Below, one piece after another: positions 26,141 to 36,389 of a DNA stretch of 64,000 bases. The notes under the pieces were generated by a model. That model searched no databases. It was given only the letters and a program-made list of their open reading frames with translations, and was not told the DNA's origin. Position numbers and translations under genes: made by a program. The stretch is taken from the NCBI GenBank assembly GCA_030699825.1, contig JAUYKV010000066.1:1-64000 (forward strand), given 5' to 3'. Numbering within the stretch: position 1 is the first letter of the stretch; each line of letters opens with the position of its first letter. The stretch is from Pseudomonas sp. Lineage in GTDB: Bacteria; Pseudomonadota; Gammaproteobacteria; Pseudomonadales; Pseudomonadaceae.

Positions 26141-26251
26141 CTGAGACTTGATAGCGGGTTGGCGCCTACTTGAGACAATATCCGGCGGTGGTTGTTCTCA
26201 CTCTGTCGAAGTAGGACAATTGCGCGCTTATCTTCCTGCCAGCGACTGTGC

Positions 26252-27532
26252 ATGACCTTCATTGCCCTCGGGATCAACCATAAAACCGCTTCGGTGGCGG
26301 TGCGCGAACGCGTGGCTTTTTCCCCGGAGCAACTGGTCGAGGCCTTGCAGCAGCTCTGTCGCTGCACGGCCAGCCGCGAGGCGGCGATTCTGTCGACCTG
26401 CAACCGCAGCGAACTGTACCTCGAGCAGGACGTGCTGACCGTCGATGGCGTGTTGGTCTGGCTGGCCGAGTACCACCAGCTCAGCCTCGACGAGTTGCGC
26501 GCCTGTGCCTATGTGCTCGAGGACGATGCCGCGGTGCGCCACATGATGCGCGTGGCCTCGGGGCTGGATTCGATGGTCCTCGGCGAGCCGCAGATTCTCG
26601 GCCAGATGAAGTCCGCCTACGCCGTGGCGCGCGAGGCCGGCACCGTCGGTCCGCTGCTCGGGCGCTTGTTCCAGGCCACCTTCAGCACCGCCAAGACCGT
26701 GCGCACCGATACCGCGATTGGCGAGAATCCGGTGTCGGTGGCGTTTGCCGCGGTCAGCCTGGCCAAGCAAATCTTCAGCGACCTGCACCGCAGCCAGGCG
26801 CTGCTGATCGGTGCCGGCGAGACCATCAGTCTGGTGGCGCGGCATCTGCACGAGCAGGGGGTCAAGCGCATCGTCGTGGCCAACCGCACCCTGGAGCGCG
26901 CCAGCAGCCTGGCCGAGCAGTTCGGCGCGCATGCGGTGCTGCTTTCGGAAATTCCGGACGAATTGATCAACAGCGACATCGTCATCAGCTCGACTGCCAG
27001 CCAGTTGCCGATTCTCGGCAAGGGCGCGGTCGAGCGGGCATTGAAAAAGCGCAAGCACAAGCCGATCTTCATGGTCGACATCGCTGTGCCGCGCGATATC
27101 GAGGCCGAGGTCGGCGAGCTCGACGACGTCTACCTGTATACCGTCGACGACCTGCACGAAGTGATCGCGGAGAACCTGAAAAGCCGCCAGGGCGCCGCGC
27201 AGGCGGCCGAAGAGTTGGTCGCCGTGGGTGCCGAGACCTTCATGCTGCGTCTGCGCGAGCTGGCCGCGGTGGATGTGCTCAAGGCCTATCGCCAGCAGGG
27301 CGAACGCTTGCGTGACGAAGAATTGGCCAAGGCCCTGCGCCTGCTCAATAACGGCAGTGCGGCCGAGGAGGTGCTGGTGCAACTGGCACGCGGACTGACC
27401 AACAAACTGCTGCATGCGCCGAGCGTGCAGCTGAAAAAACTCTCTGCCGACGGTCGCGTCGATGCGCTCGGCGTGGCCCAGGAACTCTTTGCCCTCGATG
27501 AGGGCGCGCCGTCCGGTGCGGTGAATAAATAA
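26252..27532 (+). CDS. hemA: Glutamyl-tRNA reductase
   Basis: A 426-residue enzyme beginning [20 protein letters not shown]. The nucleophile Cys50 lies in [11 protein letters not shown], and the NADPH-binding [15 protein letters not shown] and the C-terminal dimerisation domain are present. It reduces glutamyl-tRNA to glutamate-1-semialdehyde, the first step of C5 haem synthesis. ATG 26252 is the family start; the frame upstream is open but unlikely. prfA follows after nine bases, the usual hemA-prfA-prmC order. Confidence 0.97.
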   Translation: MTFIALGINHKTASVAVRERVAFSPEQLVEALQQLCRCTASREAAILSTCNRSELYLEQDVLTVDGVLVWLAEYHQLSLDELRACAYVLEDDAAVRHMMRVASGLDSMVLGEPQILGQMKSAYAVAREAGTVGPLLGRLFQATFSTAKTVRTDTAIGENPVSVAFAAVSLAKQIFSDLHRSQALLIGAGETISLVARHLHEQGVKRIVVANRTLERASSLAEQFGAHAVLLSEIPDELINSDIVISSTASQLPILGKGAVERALKKRKHKPIFMVDIAVPRDIEAEVGELDDVYLYTVDDLHEVIAENLKSRQGAAQAAEELVAVGAETFMLRLRELAAVDVLKAYRQQGERLRDEELAKALRLLNNGSAAEEVLVQLARGLTNKLLHAPSVQLKKLSADGRVDALGVAQELFALDEGAPSGAVNK

Positions 27533-27541
27533 AGGCCTGCA

Positions 27542-28624
27542 ATGAAAGCGTCACTGATCAACAAACTCGACATGCTGCAGGACCGCTTCGAAGAGCTGAC
27601 CGCGCTGCTTGGCGATGCCGAAGTGATCGGCAATCAGAACCAGTTCCGAGCTTACTCCCGCGAATATGCCGAGATCGAGCCGGTTAACAGCGCGTTTCGG
27701 GCGTTTCGCAAGGTGCAGGCCGATCTCGAAGGCGCCCAGGCGCTGCTCAAGGACAGCGACCCGGACATGCGTGAAATGGCCGAGGAAGAAGTAGCCGAGG
27801 CCAAAGGGAAACTGATCGAACTGGAAGAAAACCTGCAGCGCATGCTGTTGCCCAAAGACCCCCGCGACGGCCGCAACGTGTTTCTCGAAGTGCGCGCCGG
27901 CACCGGTGGCGACGAGGCGGCGATCTTCTCCGGCGACCTGTTCCGCATGTATTCGCGCTATGCCGAACGGCGCGGTTGGCGGGTCGAGATACTCTCGGCC
28001 AGCGAAGGCGAGCACGGCGGCTACAAGGAAGTGATCGCCCGGGTCGAAGGCGACAATGTCTATGGCAAGCTCAAGTTCGAGTCCGGCGCCCACCGCGTAC
28101 AGCGCGTGCCCGAGACCGAATCCCAAGGCCGCATCCACACCTCGGCGTGCACCGTGGCGGTGTTGCCCGAGCCGGATGAGCAGGCCGACATCGACATCAA
28201 TCCGGCCGATTTGCGCATCGACACCTACCGCTCTTCCGGTGCCGGCGGCCAGCACGTCAACACCACCGACTCGGCGATCCGCATCACCCACATTCCCACC
28301 GGCACCGTGGTCGAATGTCAGGAAGAGCGCTCCCAGCACAAGAACCGTGCGCGGGCCATGGCCTGGCTGGCGGCAAAACTGAAGGACCAGCAGGACGCCG
28401 CCGCGCACAAGGAAATTTCCGATACGCGCAAATTGCTGGTGGGCTCCGGCGACCGTTCCGAGCGTATTCGCACCTACAACTTCCCCCAGGGCCGGGTCAC
28501 CGATCACCGCATCAACCTGACCCTGTATTCGCTCAATGAAGTGATGGCCGGTGGCGTCGATGCGGTGATCGAGCCGTTGCTCGCCGAATACCAGGCCGAC
28601 CAGTTGGCCGCGCTGGGCGATTGA
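27542..28624 (+). CDS. prfA: Peptide chain release factor 1
   Basis: A 360-residue RF1 recognising UAA and UAG. The catalytic GGQ sits in [19 protein letters not shown], the site methylated by PrmC. The N-terminal helical domain and the C-terminal AYNFPQGR-like segment ([17 protein letters not shown]) are complete. It follows hemA by nine bases. The next gene, prmC, encodes the methyltransferase that modifies it, but a palindromic repeat region of about 200 bases has entered between them. Confidence 0.97.
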   Translation: MKASLINKLDMLQDRFEELTALLGDAEVIGNQNQFRAYSREYAEIEPVNSAFRAFRKVQADLEGAQALLKDSDPDMREMAEEEVAEAKGKLIELEENLQRMLLPKDPRDGRNVFLEVRAGTGGDEAAIFSGDLFRMYSRYAERRGWRVEILSASEGEHGGYKEVIARVEGDNVYGKLKFESGAHRVQRVPETESQGRIHTSACTVAVLPEPDEQADIDINPADLRIDTYRSSGAGGQHVNTTDSAIRITHIPTGTVVECQEERSQHKNRARAMAWLAAKLKDQQDAAAHKEISDTRKLLVGSGDRSERIRTYNFPQGRVTDHRINLTLYSLNEVMAGGVDAVIEPLLAEYQADQLAALGD

Positions 28625-28641
28625 TGAAGACATACTGTTAC

Positions 28642-28810
28642 GTAGCCCGGATAAGCCGCGGCACGCGGTGCAATCCGGGACGCGCGGCTCCCGGATTGCG
28701 CTGACGCTTATCCGGGCTACGGAGCGAGCTTGCTCGCGATGCTTGACGCACTTTGATCGCCGGAATGCCGGAATGCCGGACCACGGCCCACAGCAAACTG
28801 GCTCCTACAA
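28642..28810. repeat. Palindromic repeats between prfA and prmC
   Basis: GTAGCCCGGATAAGC (28642-28656) pairs perfectly with GCTTATCCGGGCTAC (28706-28720). Within it GCAATCCGGG (28670-28679) pairs with CCCGGATTGC (28690-28699). A REP-like GGAGCGAGCTTGCTCGCGAT follows directly, with a distal GGCTCCTACAAC. The same family recurs at 46458-46526. Confidence 0.85.
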
Positions 28811-28821
28811 CGAATCCATTC

Positions 28822-29667
28822 ATGGCCACCATCGAGTCCTTGCTCAACCATGCCGAACTGCCCGACTCGCCCACCCCGCGGCTGGATGCCGAGCTGTTGC
28901 TCGCCCATGCCCTGGGCAAGTCGCGCAGCTACCTGCACACCTGGCCCGAGCGTGAAGTCGACGCCGAACAGGGCGCGCGCTTTGCCGCCGACCTGGCACG
29001 GCGCCAGGCCGGCGAGCCGGTGGCGCATATTCTCGGCCGCCAGGGCTTCTGGAGCCTGGAGCTGGACGTCGCGGCGCACACCCTGATTCCCCGGCCGGAC
29101 ACCGAGCTGCTGGTGGAAAGCGCATTGACCCTGATTCCGGCCACGCCTGCGGCCGTGCTCGACCTGGGCACCGGCACCGGCGCGATTGCCCTGGCCCTGG
29201 CTAGCGAACGGCCGGCCTGGCAGGTGACCGGTGTCGATCGGGTGCCGCAGGCGGTGGCCCTGGCCGAGCGCAACCGCGCACGGCTCAAGCTGGCCAATGC
29301 GCGTTTTTGCCAGAGTCACTGGTTTGCGGCGCTGACCGGCCAGCGTTATCGGCTGATTGTCAGCAACCCGCCGTATATTGCCGCCGACGATCATCATCTG
29401 CACGAGGGCGATCTGCGTTTCGAGCCGAGCAGTGCGCTGGTTGCCGGAATCGACGGGCTGGACGATATTCGCCTGATCATCGAGCAGGCCCCGGCCTATC
29501 TCGAACCTGCCGGCTGGCTGCTGCTGGAACACGGTTTCGACCAGGCCGCCGCGGTGCGCGGGCTGCTTGCCGCGCGTGGTTTCAGCGCGGTGCAGAGCCG
29601 GCGCGACCTCGGTGGCCACGAACGTATCAGTCTGGGATGCTTGCTTCAGGAACAGCCGTATGAGTGA
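28822..29667 (+). CDS. prmC: Release factor glutamine methyltransferase
   Basis: A 281-residue SAM-dependent methyltransferase. SAM-binding VLDLGTGTGAIALALA and the glutamine-contacting VSNPPYIAADD are present. It methylates the GGQ glutamine of RF1 and RF2. The ATG at 28822 lies just past the repeats; the frame upstream to 28753 is inside them and is not used. The stop overlaps moeB. Confidence 0.96.
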   Translation: MATIESLLNHAELPDSPTPRLDAELLLAHALGKSRSYLHTWPEREVDAEQGARFAADLARRQAGEPVAHILGRQGFWSLELDVAAHTLIPRPDTELLVESALTLIPATPAAVLDLGTGTGAIALALASERPAWQVTGVDRVPQAVALAERNRARLKLANARFCQSHWFAALTGQRYRLIVSNPPYIAADDHHLHEGDLRFEPSSALVAGIDGLDDIRLIIEQAPAYLEPAGWLLLEHGFDQAAAVRGLLAARGFSAVQSRRDLGGHERISLGCLLQEQPYE

Positions 29668-30454
29668 CACCATGAACCAACAGGACATGCTGAGTGATGA
29701 GGAACTGCTGCGCTACAGCCGGCAGATCCTGGTGCAACAGATCGATATCGACGGCCAGTTGCGCCTCAAAAACAGCCGCGCGCTGATCGTCGGCCTGGGC
29801 GGGTTGGGCTCGCCGGTGGCGCTGTATCTGGCCGCGGCCGGGGTTGGCGAATTGCACCTGGCGGACTTCGATACGGTGGATTTGACCAACCTGCAGCGGC
29901 AGATCGTCCATGACACCCAGAGTGTCGGCCAGAGCAAGGTCGACTCGGCCTCGCGGCGTCTGCTGGCGATCAATCCGCAACTTCGTCTGCAGGCTCATCG
30001 CCAGGCGCTCGACAGCGATTCGCTGGCGGCGGCAGTTGGTGCGGTGGATCTGGTGCTGGACTGCTCGGACAACTTCGCCACCCGCGTGGCGGTCAACGCC
30101 GCCTGCGTGGCGGCGCGCAAGCCGCTGGTCAGTGGCGCGGCGATTCGCCTGGAAGGGCAGCTCTCGGTGTTCGATCCACGGCGTGCCGACAGCCCCTGTT
30201 ATCACTGCCTGTACGGCCACGGCCACGGCAGCGAAGCCGAACTGACCTGCAGCGAGGCCGGGGTGGTCGGCCCGCTGGTGGGCTTGGTCGGTAGCCTGCA
30301 GGCCCTGGAAGCGCTGAAATTGCTGGCGCAGTTCGGTGAGCCGCTGGTCGGCCGCTTGCTCCTGATCGATGCGCTGGGCTCGCGCTTTCGTGAGCTGCGG
30401 GTCAAGCGTGACCCGGCGTGCGGCGTCTGTGGCGGTGCCGGCCATGCGCAATGA
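29660..30454 (+). CDS. moeB: MoeB/ThiF/HesA-family adenylyltransferase
   Basis: A 264-residue E1-like enzyme. The nucleotide-binding loop is [20 protein letters not shown], followed by [14 protein letters not shown] and DCSDNFATR. Zinc-binding pairs are CYHC and CGVC. It activates the C-terminal glycine of a sulfur-carrier protein such as MoaD; the prmC-moeB-murI context favours MoeB, although ThiF cannot be excluded by sequence alone. It starts within the end of prmC (ATG 29660; ATG 29672 is an alternative) and overlaps murI at its end. Confidence 0.9.
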   Translation: MSDTMNQQDMLSDEELLRYSRQILVQQIDIDGQLRLKNSRALIVGLGGLGSPVALYLAAAGVGELHLADFDTVDLTNLQRQIVHDTQSVGQSKVDSASRRLLAINPQLRLQAHRQALDSDSLAAAVGAVDLVLDCSDNFATRVAVNAACVAARKPLVSGAAIRLEGQLSVFDPRRADSPCYHCLYGHGHGSEAELTCSEAGVVGPLVGLVGSLQALEALKLLAQFGEPLVGRLLLIDALGSRFRELRVKRDPACGVCGGAGHAQ

Positions 30455-31232
30455 CGCGCCAATCGGCGTGTTCGATTCCGGCGTCGGCGGTCTGTCGGTG
30501 CTGGGCGAGATTCGTGCGCTGCTGGCCAATGAATCGCTGCTCTATATAGCCGACAGCGGTCATGTGCCCTATGGCGAGAAGAGTCCGGAATTCATCCGCG
30601 AGCGCTGCCGGCTGCTGGCCGGGTTTCTCCTCGAACAGGGCGCCAAGGCGTTGGTGCTGGCCTGCAACACTGCCACCGCGGCGGGTGTCGCCGAATTGCG
30701 CGAGCTCTATCCGCAGTTGCCGATCGTCGGCATGGAGCCGGCGGTCAAGCCGGCCGCCGCCGCGACCCGCTCGGGGGTGGTCGGTGTGCTGGCCACCACC
30801 GGTACCCTGAAGAGCGCCAAATTTGCCGCCTTGCTCGACCGCTTCGCCAGCGATGTGCGGGTGATTACCCAGCCCTGCCCGGGCCTGGTCGAGCGTATCG
30901 AGGCCGGCGAGCTGGATGGCGTGCAGACCCGCGACATGCTGCGCGGCTGGGTGCAACCGCTGCTGGCCGAAGGCTGTGACACGCTGATCCTCGGTTGTAC
31001 CCATTACCCCTTTATCAAACCGCTGTTGCGCGAGTTGCTGCCTGAATCGGTCAGCCTGATCGACACCGGGGCGGCGGTTGCGCGGCAATTGCAACGCGTA
31101 CTCGGCGAGCGCGAGTTGCTGGCCGCTGGGCCGGCGCAGGCAGCGCGCTTCTGGTCGAGCGCCGAACCGCTGCGCATGCAGGCCGTATTGCCGCGGTTGT
31201 GGGGCGAGTCGGCGCCTGTGCGGGCGCTGTGA
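30444..31232 (+). CDS. murI: Glutamate racemase
   Basis: A 262-residue racemase: [14 protein letters not shown] at the N-terminus and the two catalytic cysteines in [13 protein letters not shown] and [13 protein letters not shown]. It makes D-glutamate for peptidoglycan. The start overlaps the moeB stop by 11 bases. The operon prmC-moeB-murI is complete, and pagL has its own promoter. Confidence 0.96.
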   Translation: MRNDAPIGVFDSGVGGLSVLGEIRALLANESLLYIADSGHVPYGEKSPEFIRERCRLLAGFLLEQGAKALVLACNTATAAGVAELRELYPQLPIVGMEPAVKPAAAATRSGVVGVLATTGTLKSAKFAALLDRFASDVRVITQPCPGLVERIEAGELDGVQTRDMLRGWVQPLLAEGCDTLILGCTHYPFIKPLLRELLPESVSLIDTGAAVARQLQRVLGERELLAAGPAQAARFWSSAEPLRMQAVLPRLWGESAPVRAL

Positions 31233-31267
31233 CTGTGGCAAGGCTGCAGCTTTATTTCTTTCCAGCC

Positions 31268-31295
31268 TTTCGCTAGAAATAAAAATTTCTATACT
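31268..31295 (+). promoter_or_regulatory. pagL: Candidate promoter of pagL
   Basis: A -10 box TATACT at 31290-31295 lies in an AT-rich stretch (AGAAATAAAAATTTC) that contrasts with the GC-rich surroundings. The only -35 candidate 16 bases upstream (TTTCGC) is poor, suggesting an activator. No clear PhoP box was seen. Confidence 0.45.
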
Positions 31296-31346
31296 TTCTG
31301 CAGCGAAGGGTGGAGCTCCCTCCACCAGATGAAAAAGGATATTCCA

Positions 31347-31862
31347 ATGACCAAGCTGTTTCCTGCGGCTGCGCTTGCGGCTTTGATCCTGGGGTCGGTT
31401 GGCACAGCGCAAGCCGCCGATGTGACCTTCGCCATTGGCCAGTCCGGTGACTCGACCATGGTTTATCGGCTAGGCACTCAGTTCGATTTCGGCAGAAGCT
31501 GGATGCACAGCGATGTAGGGCACCTGACCGGCTACTGGGATGCCGGTTATACCTACTGGCAAGGCGACGAGACGGCGAGCAACCACAGCCTGTCCTTGGC
31601 GCCGGTGTTCGTCTACGAGTTCGCCGGCAACAACGTGCGGCCCTATGTCGAAGCCGGTATCGGCCTGGCCGTGTTCAGCAGCACCGAGCTGGAAGACAAC
31701 GATCTGGGTTCGTCCTTCCAGTTTGAGGATCGTCTCGGTGTCGGGGTGCGCTTTGCCGGTCAGGAAGTCGGTCTGCGGGCCATGCACTACTCCAACGCCG
31801 GGCTGAAAAATCCGAATGACGGCGCTGAGGCGTATACCCTGCATTACCGTTTGAGTTTCTAG
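31347..31862 (+). CDS. pagL: Lipid A 3-O-deacylase PagL
   Basis: A 171-residue outer-membrane beta-barrel with a signal peptide ending AQA (residue 23). The serine-hydrolase residues are visible as His147, Ser149 and Glu161 of the precursor (AMHYSNAGLKNPNDGAE), with the same H-x-S and +14 Glu spacing as P. aeruginosa PagL. It removes the 3-O acyl chain of lipid A in the outer membrane. The chosen ATG (31347) has AAAAAGGAT upstream; an ATG six codons earlier lacks a good ribosome binding site. Position next to murI matches P. aeruginosa. Confidence 0.93.
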   Translation: MTKLFPAAALAALILGSVGTAQAADVTFAIGQSGDSTMVYRLGTQFDFGRSWMHSDVGHLTGYWDAGYTYWQGDETASNHSLSLAPVFVYEFAGNNVRPYVEAGIGLAVFSSTELEDNDLGSSFQFEDRLGVGVRFAGQEVGLRAMHYSNAGLKNPNDGAEAYTLHYRLSF

Positions 31863-31887
31863 AGCGCGGCAATCCTGAAATGTCGGA

Positions 31888-32056
31888 ACCTAGGGTGGGG
31901 TAGCGGCGCCAACCTCTAAGCGATCAGGCGCCGCCATCGTGACGCGCCGCGTAACCCACCAGGCGATTTCCCGCGTTGCGCCGATGGTGGTTACGGCGCA
32001 ACGGATCTTGCTGGTTCATCGCTATCGGCGGTGTGCGCCTAACCCACCCTACGAGA
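31888..32056. repeat. Palindromic intergenic repeat after pagL
   Basis: CCTAGGGTGGGGTAGCG near the left end is inverted as CGCCTAACCCACCCTACG at the right end, with further copies of TAACCCACC and GGCGCCG motifs inside. Together they fill the 277-base gap to the YkgJ gene. A sequence of similar type is at 48829-48976. Confidence 0.6.
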
Positions 32057-32139
32057 AGTCGTTTGACCGCAGGTTGATTTATGCCGCGACACTAGTCCGT
32101 AGGTGGTTGGCCGATTTCTACTTCTGCAATAAGCCCGAC

Positions 32140-32457
32140 TCAGCGATAAATGCTGGTCATGCCGCGGCGTTCGTCCAGGCATTCGGGGGAGGCGGTCTCG
32201 AATTCGCGGCAGATCAACGGGCGCACCTCGTAGATGGTGCAGCGCATGCTGTCGCGATCCAGCGCCGCACACCAGCCGTCATCCAGGCGATGCATGACTT
32301 CACCGCCCCAGTTGTCGGTGGCGATAAAGCGTGGCGGCACCCCGGTGTCGGTGATCAGCATCACTTCCAGTTGGCAGCAGCAGGCGGCGCAGTTGCTGCA
32401 ACTGACCGCGGCTTCTCTGGGCAATTGGGCGAGGGGGATGTGGGTCGGGTCGGTCAT
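32140..32457 (-). CDS. YkgJ-family cysteine-cluster protein
   Basis: A 105-residue protein with the CxxCxxCC signature (CSNCAACC) and later cysteines in GWCAALDRDSMRCTIYEVRP and LICREF, the arrangement of the YkgJ/UPF0153 putative zinc- or iron-chelating family. Function unknown. The ATG at 32457 is the family start. It lies 97 bases after the DUF2878 gene on the same strand, so it may be read from the photolyase operon or have its own promoter. Confidence 0.88.
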   Translation of the reverse strand: MTDPTHIPLAQLPREAAVSCSNCAACCCQLEVMLITDTGVPPRFIATDNWGGEVMHRLDDGWCAALDRDSMRCTIYEVRPLICREFETASPECLDERRGMTSIYR

Positions 32458-32554
32458 AGCGGTGCAGTGTACGCCAGGCGCGGGAGCGCATTGTATCTGG
32501 CCGACCAAAGTAGGTTGCAGGGCGCGCTCTGCGCACTGATGCAGGTGGCGCAGC

Positions 32555-33082
32555 CTAGGTCGATTGGCGCGTGCGCACGCTTTGCTCGTATTGGTTGCGG
32601 TAGAGCCTGGCGAACCCGTGCAGTACGGGCATCACCAGGGCCCAGATCACGGCGAGCAGGAGCAGGGTCGGCCAGGTGCCATAAGGCAGGCCGACCCCGG
32701 CGATCTGCGCGCCGGCATAGTAGGACAGCGGGCCGGCGCAGGCGCCGAGCAGGCTGGCGCGCCACCAGGGCCGGGCCGTCCAGGCCAGGCAATGGTTGAG
32801 CGTGGTTGCCAGCAACAGCCAGAGCAGGGCCAGCCACAGCGGGATCAGGCTGCGCGGCTCGCCGAAGTCGAACACCCCGAGGTTGAGCAGGAAGCTGTCC
32901 AGGGCGCTGCCGGCGAGAAATATGCTGATCAGCAACTTTCCCTCGGCGGTCCAGTTGCTGACCCACAGCAGGTGCACCGCCACTGCCGCCGCGACTATCA
33001 GCAGCCACAGGCTGTCGCCGCCGAATACGCAGGCGAACCAGCCGAGCTGAAAGAGGAGGGCGTTGGCGATCAGTTTAGGCAT
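32555..33082 (-). CDS. DUF2878 family membrane protein
   Basis: A 175-residue protein with about six hydrophobic segments, starting MPKLIANALLFQLGWFACVF. I recognise it as DUF2878, regularly found after cyclopropane-synthase-like genes. Its start overlaps the end of the methyltransferase gene by eight bases, so it is the last coupled gene of the operon. A role with the lipid-modifying enzymes in the membrane is inferred from position only. Confidence 0.85.
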   Translation of the reverse strand: MPKLIANALLFQLGWFACVFGGDSLWLLIVAAAVAVHLLWVSNWTAEGKLLISIFLAGSALDSFLLNLGVFDFGEPRSLIPLWLALLWLLLATTLNHCLAWTARPWWRASLLGACAGPLSYYAGAQIAGVGLPYGTWPTLLLLAVIWALVMPVLHGFARLYRNQYEQSVRTRQST

Positions 33083-34349
33083 CGAAGTTTCCTAGCAGGG
33101 GTTGCGGGTGCGCCGCCGGCTTGGCCAGCAGCAATTGCGCGGTGCCGATGGTGCGCTCGATGAAGCCGCCCTCGCAATAGCACAGGTAGAACTCCCAGAG
33201 TCGATAGAAATGCTCGTCGTAGCCCAGTTGCTCGAGCGTGTGCCGGGCCTGCTGCAGGTTGGCGTGCCACAGGCGCAGGGTGCGCGCGTAATGTTGGCCG
33301 AAGTCTTCCATGTGGTGCAGGTTCATGTCGGTCTTGGCGGTGATGATTTCCAGCATCTTGTGCACCGAGGGCAGCGCTCCGCCGGGGAAAATATAGCGTT
33401 GAATGAAGTCGACACTGTGTTTGGCCTGCTGGTAGCGCTGGTCGCGGATGGTGATGGCTTGCAGCAGCATCAGCCCGTCATCTTTCAGCAGCTGCGCGCA
33501 CTGCTTGAAGTAGGTCGGCAGGAAGCGGTGGCCGACGGCTTCGATCATTTCGATCGACACCAGCTTGTCGTACTGGCCCTGCAGGTCGCGGTAGTCCTCC
33601 AGCAGCAGGGTGATGCGATCGCCCAGGCCGAGTTCGGCGATGCGCCGCTGCGTATAGGCGTACTGTTCCTGCGACAAGGTGGTGGTGGTCACCCGGCAAC
33701 CGTACCGGGTGGCGGCATGGATCGCCATGCTGCCCCAGCCGGTGCCGATTTCCAGCAGGTGATCGCTGGGTTTGAGCGCGAGTTTCTGGCAGATGCGTTC
33801 GAGCTTGTGCAGTTGCGCCTGCTCCAGGCTGTCTTGCGGGCTGGCGAACATGGCGGCGGAGTACATCATGGTCGGGTCGAGCAACTGCTCGAACAGCTGG
33901 TTGCCGAGGTCATAGTGGGCGGCGATGTTCTTGCGCGAGCCCTTGCGGGTATTGCGGTTAAGCCAGTGCAGGCTCTGCACGAAAGGCCGGCCGAGCCGAG
34001 CCAGGCCGCGCTCCATGGCGTCCAGCAGCTCCAGATTGCTGACGAACACGCGAATCACCGCGGTGAGGTCGGGGGAACTCCAGTAACCGTGGATATAAGC
34101 CTCGCCCGCGCCGATCGAACCGTTGCCGGCGACCAGGCCCCAGAGTGCGCCGTCGAGCACGCGTATCTCGGCGCGCAGACTGGCATTGGCATCGCCGAAT
34201 TCGAGAAAATCGTCGCCGTCGACGAGCCGCAGGTGACCGTGGCGCAACTGGCTCAGTTGGCGCAGGACGGCGCGGCGCAGCAGGCTGGCGCCGATGCCGC
34301 TGCCGACACGCAGCGAAGTTTTAGCGGATGACAGGCTAGAGCTTTTCAT
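33075..34349 (-). CDS. Cyclopropane-fatty-acyl-phospholipid synthase-like methyltransferase
   Basis: A 424-residue enzyme of the CFA/mycolic acid methyltransferase family. NIAAHYDLGNQLFEQLLDP and the SAM-binding LLEIGTGWGSMAIHAA are typical, as are SIEMIEAVGHRFLP and FYLCYCEGGFIERTIG. It should transfer a methyl or methylene group to double bonds of phospholipid acyl chains. It is coupled with DUF1365 and an FAD oxidoreductase, an association shared with lipid-modification genes of other bacteria, so the product may be something other than a plain cyclopropane. ATG 34349 overlaps the DUF1365 gene by 14 bases. Confidence 0.88.
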   Translation of the reverse strand: MKSSSLSSAKTSLRVGSGIGASLLRRAVLRQLSQLRHGHLRLVDGDDFLEFGDANASLRAEIRVLDGALWGLVAGNGSIGAGEAYIHGYWSSPDLTAVIRVFVSNLELLDAMERGLARLGRPFVQSLHWLNRNTRKGSRKNIAAHYDLGNQLFEQLLDPTMMYSAAMFASPQDSLEQAQLHKLERICQKLALKPSDHLLEIGTGWGSMAIHAATRYGCRVTTTTLSQEQYAYTQRRIAELGLGDRITLLLEDYRDLQGQYDKLVSIEMIEAVGHRFLPTYFKQCAQLLKDDGLMLLQAITIRDQRYQQAKHSVDFIQRYIFPGGALPSVHKMLEIITAKTDMNLHHMEDFGQHYARTLRLWHANLQQARHTLEQLGYDEHFYRLWEFYLCYCEGGFIERTIGTAQLLLAKPAAHPQPLLGNFDA

Positions 34350-35148
34350 GGGGCACGTCCTTCGACACTGGGCGAGCGACGCGGAATTCACCTTGCGCGG
34401 CGCGATGGGGGAACACGGGGATGCGCTTGAGCAGTAGGCGCAGGGCTTGCCAGTAGATGGCCGCGACGGTCTTGCCGGTCATCCAGGGAAAACTGCGCAG
34501 GTAGGCATGCAGGCTGGCGCGGTCGAGTGGGCTGCGTTGCAGGCTGAGGCTGGCGTCGAACACCTTGGTCGCGCCCTGGCCGTCGCTCATCCAGTCGGCC
34601 ATATGGATGCCCAGGCGTTCGCCGGCGGGGCTGAAGGCCATGCGGTATTCCAGCTCGCGCGGCAAAAAAGGCGAGACGTGAAAGGCCTTGGCGACGGCGA
34701 AGTGCTGATGGCCTTCACCGTCTGCCGGTAGCACATAGTGGTAGCGCTCGCGCCAGGGGGTATTGCTCACCTCGCAGAGGATCGCTGCCAGGCGGCCGTC
34801 GGCGTCATGGCAGTAGAAGAAGCTCGCCGGATTGAAAGCCAGGCCCCAGCTGCGTGGCTGGGTCAGCAGGCAGATCGAGCCTTGCGGCGTGCGCCCGAGG
34901 GCGGCGCCAACCCGCTGGCGCACGGCATCGCTGAGGCTGATGCCGGCGCGGGTGAATTGCGTCAGGTAGTCGGTCTCGCGAAAGGCGAAAGGCGCCCAGC
35001 GGCCATTGCCGGCCAGGGACGAGAGGTCGAACAGTTGCTGCTGCTCGTCCAGGTCCAGATAGAGCAGGCCCATGCGGTAGCGGAAGTCGTGGGCTCTGGG
35101 GGCAAAGCGCCGGTGCTGCACCCAACCGTAGTACAGGGCACTGTTCAT
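34336..35148 (-). CDS. DUF1365 family protein
   Basis: A 270-residue protein of the DUF1365 family: YYGWVQHRRFAPRAHDFRYR at the N-terminus, SWGLAFNPASFFYCHDADGR, and AKAFHVSPFLP. Function is unknown; it nearly always sits between an FAD oxidoreductase and a CFA-type methyltransferase, as here. ATG 35148 shares its A with the preceding stop (TGATG); a GTG directly upstream is possible. Confidence 0.88.
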   Translation of the reverse strand: MNSALYYGWVQHRRFAPRAHDFRYRMGLLYLDLDEQQQLFDLSSLAGNGRWAPFAFRETDYLTQFTRAGISLSDAVRQRVGAALGRTPQGSICLLTQPRSWGLAFNPASFFYCHDADGRLAAILCEVSNTPWRERYHYVLPADGEGHQHFAVAKAFHVSPFLPRELEYRMAFSPAGERLGIHMADWMSDGQGATKVFDASLSLQRSPLDRASLHAYLRSFPWMTGKTVAAIYWQALRLLLKRIPVFPHRAAQGEFRVARPVSKDVPHEKL

Positions 35149-36389
35149 CACAGCTCCTCGCCGAAGGCGCGCGCGACGCGCAGGGCGCTGACCACGCCGT
35201 CTTCATGGAAGCCGTTGGCCCAGTAGGCGCCGCAGAAATAACTGTGCTGGGCGCCGAGCAGTTCTTCCCAGCGTGCCTGCGCAGCCATGCCGGCCAGGCT
35301 GTATTGCGGGTGGGCGTAGCGGTAGCGCGCGAGGATCTTGCTCGGCTCGATCAGTGCCGTCTGATTGAGGCTGACGCAGAAGGTGGTGTCGCTTTGAATA
35401 CCCTGGAGGATGTTCATGTTGTAGGTCACCGCCGCCTGGCTGCCCGACCCGCCCAGGCGATAGTTCCAGCTGGCCCAGGCCAGCGGGCGCTTGGGCAGCA
35501 GGCGGGTGTCGCGGTGCAGCACTACATCGTTGTCGGCATAGGGCAGGGCGCCGAGGATTTCCTGCTCGGCCGGTGAGGGCTGGGCGAGCAGCTCGAGGGC
35601 CTGGTCGCTGTGGCAGGCGAACACCACCTTGTCGAAACGCTGGCGGCCGGCGCGGGTATGCAGGGTGACGCCGTGCTCATCGCGCTCGACCCGTAGCACC
35701 GGACAGTTCAGGCGAATGTGTTGCTTGAACGAGGAGCACAAGGGCGCCACATAGCTGCGCGAGCCGCCCTCGACCACGCACCACTGCGGGCGCTTGCTGA
35801 CCGACAACAGGCCGTGGTTGTTGAAAAAACGCACGAAGAATTGCAGGGGGAAGCCGAGCATGTCGGCCAGCGACATCGACCAGATTGCCGCGCCCATCGG
35901 CACTATGTAGTGCTGGATGAAGCGCTCGCCGTAGCCGCGCTGCTTGAGGTAGTCGCCAAGGCTGGTCGTAGCATCGATGCGCTGCTGCAGGTCGTCCAGA
36001 GCCTCGCGGTTGAAGCGCAAAATGTCGCGCAGCATGCCGAAGAACTTCGGCGACAGCAGATTGCTGCGCTGGGCGAACAGGCTGTTGAGGGTGTGGCCGT
36101 TGTACTCCACGCCGCTGAGCGGATCACTCACCGAGAAGCTCATTTCGGTGGGTTTGTAGCCGACGCCGAGCTGACCGAGCAGGCGGATGAAGTTCGGGTA
36201 GGTCCAGTCGTTGAACACGATAAAACCGGTGTCGATTGCGTACGGTTGGCCGTCGACTTCGATGTCCACCGTGTGGGTATGGCCGCCGACCCAGTCGCCG
36301 GCCTCGAACACTGTGATCGCATGGTTGCGATTGAGCAGGTAGGCGCAGGTCAGGCCAGCGATACCACTACCGATAATGGCGATTTTCAT
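35148..36389 (-). CDS. FAD-dependent oxidoreductase (amine-oxidase/desaturase type)
   Basis: A 413-residue flavoprotein with the dinucleotide-binding motif IAIIGSGIAGLTCAYLLNR, an FEAGDWVGGHTHT second motif and a C-terminal FAD segment (YFCGAYWANGFHEDGVVSA). It is related to phytoene-desaturase-like and amine-oxidase-like enzymes. It is coupled to the SDR upstream (ATGA) and DUF1365 downstream, so oxidation of a membrane lipid or acyl chain is plausible, but the substrate is unknown. Confidence 0.88.
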   Translation of the reverse strand: MKIAIIGSGIAGLTCAYLLNRNHAITVFEAGDWVGGHTHTVDIEVDGQPYAIDTGFIVFNDWTYPNFIRLLGQLGVGYKPTEMSFSVSDPLSGVEYNGHTLNSLFAQRSNLLSPKFFGMLRDILRFNREALDDLQQRIDATTSLGDYLKQRGYGERFIQHYIVPMGAAIWSMSLADMLGFPLQFFVRFFNNHGLLSVSKRPQWCVVEGGSRSYVAPLCSSFKQHIRLNCPVLRVERDEHGVTLHTRAGRQRFDKVVFACHSDQALELLAQPSPAEQEILGALPYADNDVVLHRDTRLLPKRPLAWASWNYRLGGSGSQAAVTYNMNILQGIQSDTTFCVSLNQTALIEPSKILARYRYAHPQYSLAGMAAQARWEELLGAQHSYFCGAYWANGFHEDGVVSALRVARAFGEEL